A stretch of 64,000 nucleotides of DNA from Methylomagnum ishizawai (GTDB lineage Bacteria; Pseudomonadota; Gammaproteobacteria; Methylococcales; Methylococcaceae), in contig NZ_AP019783.1 of assembly GCF_019670005.1 (NCBI RefSeq), positions 2,108,150 to 2,172,149 on the forward strand, given 5' to 3'. Both the position numbers and the translations under genes were made by a program. Numbering within the stretch: position 1 is the stretch's first letter; each line of letters opens with the position of its first letter. Below the pieces are notes generated by a model. That model made no database searches and was not told where the DNA came from. It was given only the letters and a program-made list of their open reading frames with translations. Below are positions 1 to 8,400 of this stretch, piece by piece.

Positions 1-150
1 GTGGCCGGCAATCCCGGCGCGGGCGCGGCCATCGGCGCGGCGGCGGGCGGTATCGGTGGCGGTGCCCAGCAGGGCGTGTCCGGCGACGAAGCCTACAAAC
101 GCGCCTTCATCAACTGTATGCGCAACCGCGGCCACAACGTCGTCAACTGA
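1..150 (+). CDS. Glycine-zipper protein, C-terminal part
   Basis: The window opens inside this gene; only the last 49 codons are visible. The visible part is a Gly/Ala-rich stretch with small residues at regular spacing (a glycine zipper), followed by a short polar tail with one Cys (FINCMRNRGHNVVN) before TGA. Glycine-zipper segments of this kind occur in small outer-membrane or periplasmic proteins and are thought to pack as membrane-associated helices. The frame is set by the open reading through to the stop and the sensible composition. The start and any signal peptide lie outside the window, so the function stays unknown. Confidence 0.55.
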   Translation: MAGNPGAGAAIGAAAGGIGGGAQQGVSGDEAYKRAFINCMRNRGHNVVN

Positions 151-253
151 TTCCCGGCCTCCGTATAATCCCGCCGTGGCGCCGCCCGGCGGGATTATTT
201 TTGCCCGGACCTTGGGGCGGCGCGTTGTCAACCCCCTCCCAGGAGCCTGCCCC

Positions 254-1795
254 ATGCCTACCTTGATCCACGCCCTGCGCGAAAGCGCCCGCTTCTATCC
301 CGACCGTCCCGCCATCATCGCCGGGGCCACGGCGCTGGACCACCGGCGCTTCGGCGAGTTGTCCGACCGGGTCGCGGCGGGATTGGCGGCGCGGGGCGTC
401 GCGCCGGGGGAGCGCGTGGCCTTGTATTGCCCCAATTCGCCGGAGTTCGCCCTGGCCTACGCCGGTATCGTCAAGGCCGGGGCCACGGTGGTGCCGATCA
501 ACCTGCTCATCAATGTCGAGGAAATCGCCTATATCCTGGGCGATGCCGGGGTCAAGGCGCTGGTCTACCACGCCGCCCTGGCCCCGACCGTGGAGCGGGT
601 GCTGGAGACCGGGTTTAAGCCGGACTTAGGCGTGCTGATCGGCGGGGCGGCGGCGGGCGCCGTGGCTTGGGAAGACCTCCTGGCCGGGGACGGCCCGGTG
701 CCCGAACCCGAATTGGACCCGGCGGACGCGGTCGCCGCCATCCTCTACACCTCCGGCACCACCGGCTTCCCCAAGGGCGCGATGCTCACCCACGGCAACC
801 TGTACGCCAACACCCAGAGCGTGCGCGAGGCCATGCACTGGCGTCCGGGCGAGGACCGGGTGTTGGTGGTGTTGCCGATGTTCCATGCCTTCGCCGCCAC
901 CGTGGGGATGTTGACGCCGCTGACCAATGGCTGCGCCTTCGTGCCGCTGCCGCGGTTCGAGCCGGAGGCCGTGGCCGAGGCCATCGCGGCCCAGGCCGTC
1001 ACGGTGTTCCTGGGCGTGCCCAGTATGTATGGCGTACTGTTGCGGCTGAGGGACGAGCGGGTGCCGTGCTTCCGCACGTTGCGGTTTTGTGTTTCGGGCG
1101 GGGCGGCTTTGCCGGTGGAGGTGTTGCGCCGCTTCGAGGCCAAGTTCGGCGTGAATATCTACGAGGGCGACGGTCCGACCGAATGTTCGCCCGTCACCTG
1201 CGTCAATCCCATCGGCGGCCTAGCCAAGCCCGGCACGGTGGGCCTGCCGATACCGGGGGTGGAGATGCGGATCGTGGACGATATGGGCAACGAGCTGCCG
1301 CGGGGCCTGGTGGGCGAAATCGCCGTGCGCGGCGCCAATGTCATGAAGGGCTATTGGAACCGGCCCGAGGAAACCCGCGAGGTGATGCGGGACGGCTGGC
1401 TCCTGACCGGCGATCTCGGCACCTGCGACGAGGACGGTTATTTCAGCATTGTGGACCGCAAGAAGGATCTCATCATCGTCAACGGCATGAACGTCTATCC
1501 GCGCATGATCGAGGAAGTGCTGCACCGCTATCCGGGCTTGCGCGAAGCGGCGGTGGTAGGCGAACTCAACGAGTTGCACGGCGAGGTGCCGGTGGCCTAT
1601 GTCGCGGTGGACGGGGCCGACGGCGAGACCCAGGCTGGTTTGCGGGCGTTCTGCCGCGAGCATCTGGGGCGGCATCAGGTGCCGAAGCGCTTCGAACTGG
1701 TCGAAGCCTTGCCGCGCAACGCCGCCGGCAAAATCCTCAAGCGCCAATTGCGCAAGCACGGCGAGGTCGAGCGCGGCGTGAAGGATTTGGATTAG
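254..1795 (+). CDS. Long-chain fatty-acid--CoA ligase (AMP-forming)
   Basis: A 513-residue member of the ANL superfamily that would activate a carboxylic acid with ATP to an acyl-adenylate and then an acyl-CoA thioester. Seen: the AMP-binding signature LYTSGTTGFPKGAMLTHGN (about residue 165), the adenylate motif YEGDGPTECSP, the hinge region TGDLG followed by DRKKDLIIVNGMNVYP, and the C-terminal catalytic lysine motif PRNAAGKILKRQLR. The start at 254 has AGGAG eight bases upstream; a longer open frame to 56 has no family similarity. The chain-length preference cannot be read from sequence. Its TAG overlaps the stop of the convergent HDOD gene. Confidence 0.88.
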   Translation: MPTLIHALRESARFYPDRPAIIAGATALDHRRFGELSDRVAAGLAARGVAPGERVALYCPNSPEFALAYAGIVKAGATVVPINLLINVEEIAYILGDAGVKALVYHAALAPTVERVLETGFKPDLGVLIGGAAAGAVAWEDLLAGDGPVPEPELDPADAVAAILYTSGTTGFPKGAMLTHGNLYANTQSVREAMHWRPGEDRVLVVLPMFHAFAATVGMLTPLTNGCAFVPLPRFEPEAVAEAIAAQAVTVFLGVPSMYGVLLRLRDERVPCFRTLRFCVSGGAALPVEVLRRFEAKFGVNIYEGDGPTECSPVTCVNPIGGLAKPGTVGLPIPGVEMRIVDDMGNELPRGLVGEIAVRGANVMKGYWNRPEETREVMRDGWLLTGDLGTCDEDGYFSIVDRKKDLIIVNGMNVYPRMIEEVLHRYPGLREAAVVGELNELHGEVPVAYVAVDGADGETQAGLRAFCREHLGRHQVPKRFELVEALPRNAAGKILKRQLRKHGEVERGVKDLD

Positions 1796-3141
1796 CCCGC
1801 GAACACCTTCAGGGCTTGGTTGATCTTGTGCTTGGCCTTGGCCAGGATGTCCAGCGACAGCTCCGGCGACAGCTTGCCCGCCTTGAGCTTGGAGAAGGCC
1901 GGGATGGCGTTGATGGCGGGCAGGTCGGCCCGGCGCGGCGTGCCGATATAGGCGTGCAGCTTGGACAGGATCACGATATCGGCGAGGTCCAGCCCGGCAC
2001 CGCCATCGTGGTACCAGCTTTCCGCCAAGAGCGGGATACGCGCCAATTCCGCCGGGAAATGCCAGCGGCCCAGCAGATGGGCGCCCAAAGGCCCGCGTAT
2101 ATGGGGCAGCAGGGTTTGGATATCTTCTTCCGACCAGGCCACCCCCGAAGGCCGCGCCAGGAAGTACAGGAAGGGCAGGGCGCCGATATCGGCGATCAAG
2201 CCGGCCAGCAAAGCCTCCTCCCGGTCGATCCCGCCGTTCTCCCCGGCCAGCACGTAGCACAGGGCCGAGAGTTGGAGGCTTTGTTTCCATTGCGCGTGCA
2301 ACAGGGCGTTGAGCCTGGGTTCCTTGGACTCGAACACCCGTTTTAGGCACAGGCCGAGGACCAGGTTGCGGGTGGCGGCCATCCCCAAAACGGCGATGGC
2401 GTCGTGGCAGGAATTGACCGGCTCCCCGGCATGGTACAAGGGGCTGTTGGCGACGCCCACCAAGCGCGAACCGATGACCGGATCGAGCTGGACATGTCCC
2501 GCCAGTTCGCGCAGATGGCAATCGCGCTCGATGGCCTGCCCGAGCTTGGCCGCCACCGTGGGCAGGGGGGGCAATTCCAGGCCGGTGTCGAGGTAATGCC
2601 TCTGGAAGGCTTGGAAAACCGGGTGGTCGCGCACGGCGTCGGGTAGTTCGCGGTCGAGCGGGTCGGTGTCGGTGCCCAGGGCCACCGCGCCGGGTTCGCC
2701 ATGGGCCATGATTTGGGCGTTGACCCGCAGCACCTGGATTTCGGTCTTGGCCTCGGCGGTGGCGTTGTACTGCCGGCCCGCGTAGAGCGGAAACCGCGCC
2801 TGGGCCGAACCCGCCTGGATTTCGTAGCAAGCGCCCTCGGCGGTGGTCAGGGCCACGCGGCCTTGCAGCAGGTAGTGCACCGAATGTGCCGGTTCGCCTG
2901 GGCGGAACAGGATGGAACCCTCGGGATAAATGTCGGCCTCGCGGTCCAGCACGAAGGTTTTGAGGGTATCTTCGTCCAGGGTGCGCAAGGGGAAGAGTTG
3001 CTGCAAGGTCTGTAATTCGAGGGCGGAGGCACGGCGGGCCGGTGCCGGGGTGGGCTCGAACCTGGGTTCGGGCAGGGGTTCCGGCGCGGTCGCCGCCTGG
3101 GTTCGGAACGGCCATTTGAACCGGCGTAGGAGCGATTTCAT
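1792..3141 (-). CDS. Cyclic-nucleotide-binding-like and HDOD domain protein
   Basis: A 449-residue soluble protein. After a Pro-rich N-terminus, residues of about 45-145 resemble a cNMP-binding beta barrel (EGSILFRPGEPAHSVHYLLQ, GRVAL). Residues of about 190-400 form an HDOD domain (LPPLPTVAAKLGQAIERD, LDPVIGSRLVGVANSP, DAIAVLGM), a degenerate HD fold usually without phosphohydrolase activity that acts in signalling. ATG 3141 has GGAGG upstream at 3152-3156 (read on the minus strand); the frame stays open to 3240 but those codons do not look coding. It lies near the HD-GYP regulator and giant kinase, suggesting a signalling cluster, though it is on the other strand. The ligand and partner are unknown. 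Confidence 0.8.
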   Translation of the reverse strand: MKSLLRRFKWPFRTQAATAPEPLPEPRFEPTPAPARRASALELQTLQQLFPLRTLDEDTLKTFVLDREADIYPEGSILFRPGEPAHSVHYLLQGRVALTTAEGACYEIQAGSAQARFPLYAGRQYNATAEAKTEIQVLRVNAQIMAHGEPGAVALGTDTDPLDRELPDAVRDHPVFQAFQRHYLDTGLELPPLPTVAAKLGQAIERDCHLRELAGHVQLDPVIGSRLVGVANSPLYHAGEPVNSCHDAIAVLGMAATRNLVLGLCLKRVFESKEPRLNALLHAQWKQSLQLSALCYVLAGENGGIDREEALLAGLIADIGALPFLYFLARPSGVAWSEEDIQTLLPHIRGPLGAHLLGRWHFPAELARIPLLAESWYHDGGAGLDLADIVILSKLHAYIGTPRRADLPAINAIPAFSKLKAGKLSPELSLDILAKAKHKINQALKVFAG

Positions 3142-3311
3142 AGGCGGGTTGCCTCCGGGGGGGTGAAGAACGGGGGCCGGTGGAACCGGCGCTCCTTGGC
3201 CGGGGCGGACGATTGCGGGCACCGCCGAATTCCAGCACAATCGCGGCCCGGACCTGTTCCGGGCGGACCGGGATACCGGATCAAAGTATAAGTCAAGCGG
3301 GCGGTGGTACG

Positions 3312-3683
3312 ATGTGGCGAGTAACCTACCATTCCGGCACCGGCGTCGTCGAAGCGGTGTTCGGCGGGGAACTGACCCCCGAGGAACTCAGGGCGGCGGT
3401 CGAGACCACAATCGATACGGCCCGGCGGCACGCGAGCTTCCTGGTGCTGGCCGATTGCCTGGAGTTGCAAGGCGGGCATTCGCTGTTCGACCTCTACGCC
3501 CTGGTGGATTTCCTCCAGGATTCCGGCGTTCCGTCCAGCTTCAGGGAAGCCTTGCTGATGCCGGGCGCGGGGCGGGACTGGGTCGATGGCGTGGAATTCT
3601 GGGAAACCGCCTGCCTCAACCGGGGGCTGGCGGTGCGGATATTCAGCGACCGGGACGCGGCGTTGGCTTGGCTTCAGGAGTAG
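3312..3683 (+). CDS. Small STAS/SpoIIAA-like protein, unknown function
   Basis: A 123-residue protein with alternating strands and amphipathic helices (WRVTYHSGTGVVEAVFGGEL at the start, then FLVLADCLELQGGHSLFDLY). This is reminiscent of the SpoIIAA-like/STAS fold found in small regulatory proteins, but I see no phosphorylation serine I would stake a call on. There are no signal peptide or membrane segments. It is followed after nine bases by a 71-residue gene in the same direction, so the two are probably co-transcribed. The start at 3312 follows a region with no strong Shine-Dalgarno site; a longer frame from 3180 overlaps the divergent HDOD gene start and is less likely. Confidence 0.6.
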   Translation: MWRVTYHSGTGVVEAVFGGELTPEELRAAVETTIDTARRHASFLVLADCLELQGGHSLFDLYALVDFLQDSGVPSSFREALLMPGAGRDWVDGVEFWETACLNRGLAVRIFSDRDAALAWLQE

Positions 3684-3692
3684 CCAGGGGCG

Positions 3693-3908
3693 ATGGCGCG
3701 GACAATCTCCTACGAGGAGGCGAGCCGGGAAGCCGCCATCCTGCGCGATGCCATCGTGGCCATCGAGAACGCCGAACGCCTCCCGGTGTTGCAGCGCGGC
3801 GAGCGCGGCCACCTCTACAACGCCAAGACCGCCTTGGAATACGCCTTGCTGCGTATCGCCATCGACCTGCTCGAACAGCGGGTCGAGGCCGCGGAATCGT
3901 CCGAATAA
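3693..3908 (+). CDS. Hypothetical 71-residue helical protein
   Basis: A short acidic, mostly helical protein (YEEASREAAILRDAIVAIE near the start, ALLRIAIDLLEQRVEAAESSE at the end). No family recognised. It sits nine bases after the preceding STAS-like gene, which suggests one transcription unit. The codon composition (strong G/C at third positions) matches neighbouring real genes, which is the main support for it being coding. No cysteine, membrane segment or signal peptide. Confidence 0.55.
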   Translation: MARTISYEEASREAAILRDAIVAIENAERLPVLQRGERGHLYNAKTALEYALLRIAIDLLEQRVEAAESSE

Positions 3909-4226
3909 ACCGCCCCGCGCTTGGCGGGGGGTGCCCGCCACCTTGGATACCATCCTTTCCCCGGTTGCCAAGCCTCCTGTCCGTCCTTCGTCCTTTCCCG
4001 GACCGCTTCCCGGCGGGGCGGCCTGTCCCGGTTTTTCTCGCAGCCGTGGATACCCGGTCATGAGCCTGTGGCCGCTTTTGTATTAACATGGCGGTTTAAG
4101 CTTGATAAGAAGTTTTCCGACCATACCGCGGGAAAGAGGCGCCCTCCGGTCCGGGGAGAGGGGCGCGATAACGCATTTCAAAAAGCGCGGGCCGGTCTGG
4201 CACCGGGTTCCGTGAGAGGTTGGATT
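3909..4226 (+). other. Intergenic stretch upstream of the HD-GYP gene
   Basis: About 318 bases without a convincing gene. The open frame of the downstream response regulator extends back through it to 3921, but those codons show no REC-family similarity. A short locally A/T-richer patch at 4080-4120 could hold a promoter; I cannot identify clear -35/-10 boxes. No hairpin with a T-tract seen. Confidence 0.4.
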
Positions 4227-5366
4227 TTGGATAAGCAGCGCACGCCAGATTGTTTCGATGCCACCCTCCTCGTGGTGGACGACGGGCCGGAAAACCTCAC
4301 GGTGATGGGCGATTTGCTCAGGCCGTTCTACCGTGTCAGGGTCGCCAATTCCGGCCAGCGCGCCCTGGCCGTGGTCACGACCCCCCCCGCCCCCGACCTC
4401 ATCCTCCTCGATATCATGATGCCCGGCATGGATGGCTATACCGTGCTGGCCCGGCTCCGCGACGACCCCCGCTTCCGCGATATCCCGGTGATCTTCGTCA
4501 CGGCCCTGGACACGCCGGAGGACGAGGCGCGCGGCCTGGCGCTGGGCGCGGTGGACTATATCACCAAGCCCCTGCGCCCTCCCGTGGTCCTGGCGCGGGT
4601 CCGCGCCCATCTGGAACTCAAACGGGCGCGGGACGGCCTGCGCGACCAGACGGCCTACCTCGAATCCCAGGTGGCCCGCTGCCTCAGCGAGAACCAAGTG
4701 GTCCAGGAGGCGGGCATCCAGGCCTTGGCGCGGCTGGTGGAAATCCGCGACCAGGAGACCGGGGCGCATCTGCGCCGCACCCAGGAATATGTGCGGGTAC
4801 TGGCGCGGCGTTTGCTGGGCCATCCCCGGTTCGCGGGGGTCCTGGATGAGCGCGTCATCGAGGTGATGGCGAAATCCGCCCTGTTGCACGATATCGGCAA
4901 GGTCGGCATCCCCGACCATATTTTGTTCAAGCCGGGCCGGCTGACCCCGGAGGAGCAGGCCGTCATGCGGACCCACAGCAGCCTGGGCGGCGATGCCATC
5001 GGCGAGGTGCTGGGCCGGGCCAAGCGCTCGTTGGAATTCCTGGGCTTGGCCCAGGAGATCGCCCGCCACCACCACGAGCAATGGGATGGCGGCGGCTATC
5101 CCGACGGGCTGGCCGGCGAAGCGATTCCGGTCTCGGCCCGCTTGATCGCCTTGGCCGATGTGTTCGACGCCTTGATCAGCGACCGGGTCTACAAGGCCGG
5201 CCTGCCCTTCGCCGAGGCCCGCGAAGTGATCGCCAGGGAGCGGGGCCGCCATTTCGATCCCGACATGGTCGATGCCTTCCTGGAGGTGTTCGATGAGTTC
5301 CAACGGATCGCCCAGCGCCATGCCGAACCGGAACCGGAACCGTGCGAGCCGTCCCAAGAGGGATGA
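4227..5366 (+). CDS. Response regulator with REC and HD-GYP domains
   Basis: A 379-residue two-domain regulator. REC domain: acidic pair in LLVVDDGPENL, phospho-acceptor Asp in LILLDIMMPGMDGY, conserved Lys in YITKPLRP. It is followed by a coiled linker and an HD-GYP domain with HDIGKVGIPDHIL, a downstream HHHEQWDGGGYPDGLAGE motif and LADVFDALIS. HD-GYP domains hydrolyse cyclic di-GMP, so phosphorylation of REC probably tunes c-di-GMP turnover. The start is uncertain: TTG 4227 has GAGAGG six bases upstream; GTG 4212 is in frame but lacks a ribosome site. The giant sensor kinase begins 45 bases after its stop, making it a likely cognate partner. Confidence 0.87.
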   Translation: MDKQRTPDCFDATLLVVDDGPENLTVMGDLLRPFYRVRVANSGQRALAVVTTPPAPDLILLDIMMPGMDGYTVLARLRDDPRFRDIPVIFVTALDTPEDEARGLALGAVDYITKPLRPPVVLARVRAHLELKRARDGLRDQTAYLESQVARCLSENQVVQEAGIQALARLVEIRDQETGAHLRRTQEYVRVLARRLLGHPRFAGVLDERVIEVMAKSALLHDIGKVGIPDHILFKPGRLTPEEQAVMRTHSSLGGDAIGEVLGRAKRSLEFLGLAQEIARHHHEQWDGGGYPDGLAGEAIPVSARLIALADVFDALISDRVYKAGLPFAEAREVIARERGRHFDPDMVDAFLEVFDEFQRIAQRHAEPEPEPCEPSQEG

Positions 5367-5411
5367 GCCGCCGCCCCACACCGCCCGCCATCCTGCCCGG
5401 CCAATGTCCCT

Positions 5412-8400
5412 ATGAACGCCATCGCCCATCTCAAACTATCCGACATCATGAGCGCACGGGTGCTGGGCGTGCCGCCCGAGTGTTCCTTGGAGGCGGCGGC
5501 CCGCCGCATGAGCGAAGCCAGGGTTTCGTCGCTGCTGGTGGTCGAGGGCGACCGGCCCCTGGGCATCCTCACCGAGCGCGACATGGTGCGGCTGCTGTGC
5601 GAGCGGATGCCGCTGGAAACGCCGGTGTCCGGCTTCATGAGCGCGCCCTTGGTGACGGCCCCGCCGGACCTGGAATTCCGCGCCGCCTACACCTTGCTGC
5701 AACGCCACCGTGTCCGCCACCTGGTGGCGGTGGATGGCCAGGGCCGCGCGGTGGGCGTCGTGTCCAGCACCGATTTCCGCACCCACCTGGGCCTCGATAT
5801 CTTCCGCAAGATCGAGGATTTGCGTAGCGTCATGGAACGGGACCTGGGCACGATGGCCCCGGAGGCTTCCCTGGCCGAGGCCTTGGCGCGCATGTTACAG
5901 GAACGCCGGGAGCATCTCTTGGTGGTAGAGGATGGGCGGCCCGTCGGCATCCTCACCGAGCGCGACATGCCCGGACTCCTGGTGCGCCATGCCGATCCCG
6001 CCCGCATCCGCCTGGCCGAAGTCATGAGCCATCCCCTGCATTGCCTGGGACTGGGAACCGATGTGGCGGAGGCGGCGCAACTCATGGCGCGGCACCGGGT
6101 GCGGCAAATGCCGGTGGTCGAGGCGGACGGGCGCTTGGCCGGGGTGGTCAGCCAACACCGTTTGCTGGAGAAGCTCGGCATCCAATTGCTCGACGAGAGC
6201 TGGCGCCAAGGCCAAGCCCTGCACGAAGAGAAAAACCGGGCCGAACACCGCCTGCGCCTGGCGCTGGAAACCACCGGGCTGGGCATCTGGGAATACGACC
6301 ACCGCGCCGACCGCCATGAATGGAGTCCCGAAGCCCTGGCCTTGTTGGGGGGCGACCCCGCCGCCGCGCCGCGTAGCCTGGACGATTGGCTGGAGTGGGT
6401 CCACCCTGCGGACCGGCCCCGCGTCCTGGACCAGATCGAGGTGGCCTTGTCCGCCGCCCATCCCTTGTCCGAGATGGAATACCGTATCCGCCGGGCCGAT
6501 GGCGCTTGGCTCTGGGTCCACGAACGGGCGCGGGTGGTGGAATACGACGCCGGGGGGCGGCCCTTGCACACGGTCGGCACCCTGGCCGATATTTCCGGGC
6601 GCAAGCACTCCGAACTGCTGCTCCAGACCCAGCTCGGATTCGCCCGGTTCCTGAACGGCGAGCCGGACCGCGACAGTTTGCTGGCGGCGATCCTGGACAG
6701 CGCCCTGGCCCTGCCGGAAATCGACGGCGGCGGACTCTATTGGCGGCGGGCGGCGGGCGATTATGAACTCGAGGTCCACCGCGGCCTGTCCGACGCCTTC
6801 GTCGCGCAGGTGGAGCGGGTCCCCGCCGACTCCCCCAGGGCCGGGATCATCCGCGAAGGCCGGATGCGCTGCGCTTGCGCCGATCCCGGCCCGCACTGCT
6901 CCGACCACGACCTGATCCAGGGCGAGGACGTGGCGCGGGAAGGCATCAGGGCGCTCTTGGTGCTGCCGATCCTGGTCGGGGGCGAGGCGGTGGCCTGCCT
7001 CAACCTGGCCCGCAAGCGGGGCGGACGATTCGGCACCAACACCCTGGCCGCCCTGGAAACCCTGGCCCATCAGTTCGGCCAAGCCCTGCGCCGCTGGCAC
7101 GACCAGGAACAAGCGGCCCATCAACGCCAGAACCTCGACGGCCTGTTCGGGGCGATGGACGATTTCGTGTTCGTGGTGGACGCCGCCGATGGCCGCATCC
7201 TGCATTACAACCACGCCGTGGCCGACGGCCTGGGTTATGGGCCGTCCTTGTTGGGACAACCGGCGCTCGCGGCCCATCCCGGGCCGGTCCGGGAAGAGGC
7301 CCGGCGCATGTTGGCCGAAATGATCGCCGGGGAGCGCAAAAACTGCCCTTTGCCCCTGGTGCGGGCCGATGGGGCTTGGATCGAGGCCGATACCCGCATT
7401 TCCCTGGGCCATTGGAACGGGAAGCCCGCCATCTTCGCGATTTCCCGCGATATCACCGAGACGGTGCTGAGCAGGCAAGCCCTGCGCCGGGGCGAGGCGA
7501 TGTTGCGGGCCATCCTCGATTCCACCGCCGACGGGTTGTTGGTGATCGGCCAGGACGGCGCGGTGCTGGCGTGCAACCGGCGCTTCCAGGCGCTATGGGG
7601 CGTGCCCGACGCGCTCCTGGCCGAGGGCCGCGACCGCGGCTTGTTGGAGAATGTGCTGGGCCAGTTGCAAGACCCCGTAGGCTTCCGGCGCGAGGTGGAG
7701 CGGCTCTACGCCAGCGACGAGGAGCGGTGGGACACGCTGGATTTCACGGATGGCCGGGTGTTCGAGCGTTTCACCCGTCCCATCGAATGGTCGGGGCAAC
7801 GGGCGCGGCTCTGGTCGTTCCGCGACGCCACCGCGACCCGGCGGGCGCAGCGCGAATTGGAGAGCGAGCGTGCCCTGTTGCGGACCTTGTTCAACGCCAT
7901 CCCCGACCCGCTGTGGCTCAAAGACCCGGAAGGCGTCTATCTGGCCTGCAATCCCAGTTTCGAGCGCTTCTTCGGGGCCGCCGGGCCGGATATCGTCGGC
8001 AAGACCGACTACGATTTCGTTCCCGCCGGACTGGCCGATTTCTTCCGCGACAACGACCGGGCGGCGGCGGCGGCGGGCCGGCCCTGCGTCAACGAGGAAT
8101 GGCTGGAATTCGCCGCCGACGGCTACCGCGGCTTGTTCCAGACCGTCAAGACGCCTTTGTTCGAGCCGGAGCGCGGTTTGATCGGCGTCCTGGGCATCGC
8201 CCGCGATATCACGGCGCTGCGCGGGGCCGAGGATGCCCTGCGCGACAGCGAGGCCCGTTTCCGCGCCCTGTTCGAGACCGCCGCCGACGCCATCCTGGTC
8301 TCGGACGGGCCGGTGTTCGTGGATTGCAACCCCAAGGCGCTGGAAGTCTTCGGCTGCGCCCGCGCCGACCTGATCGGGGCCACGGCGGAGCGGTTTTCGC

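Noticed and set aside
667..2346. A 559-codon plus-strand frame over the acyl-CoA ligase
   Set aside because: It is out of frame with the ligase, which has all its motifs; the frame is Arg/Gly-rich and has no recognisable domain.
1220..3238. A 672-codon minus-strand frame overlapping the HDOD gene
   Set aside because: It overlaps the HDOD gene in another frame and reads as Arg/Pro/Gly-rich filler with no domain.
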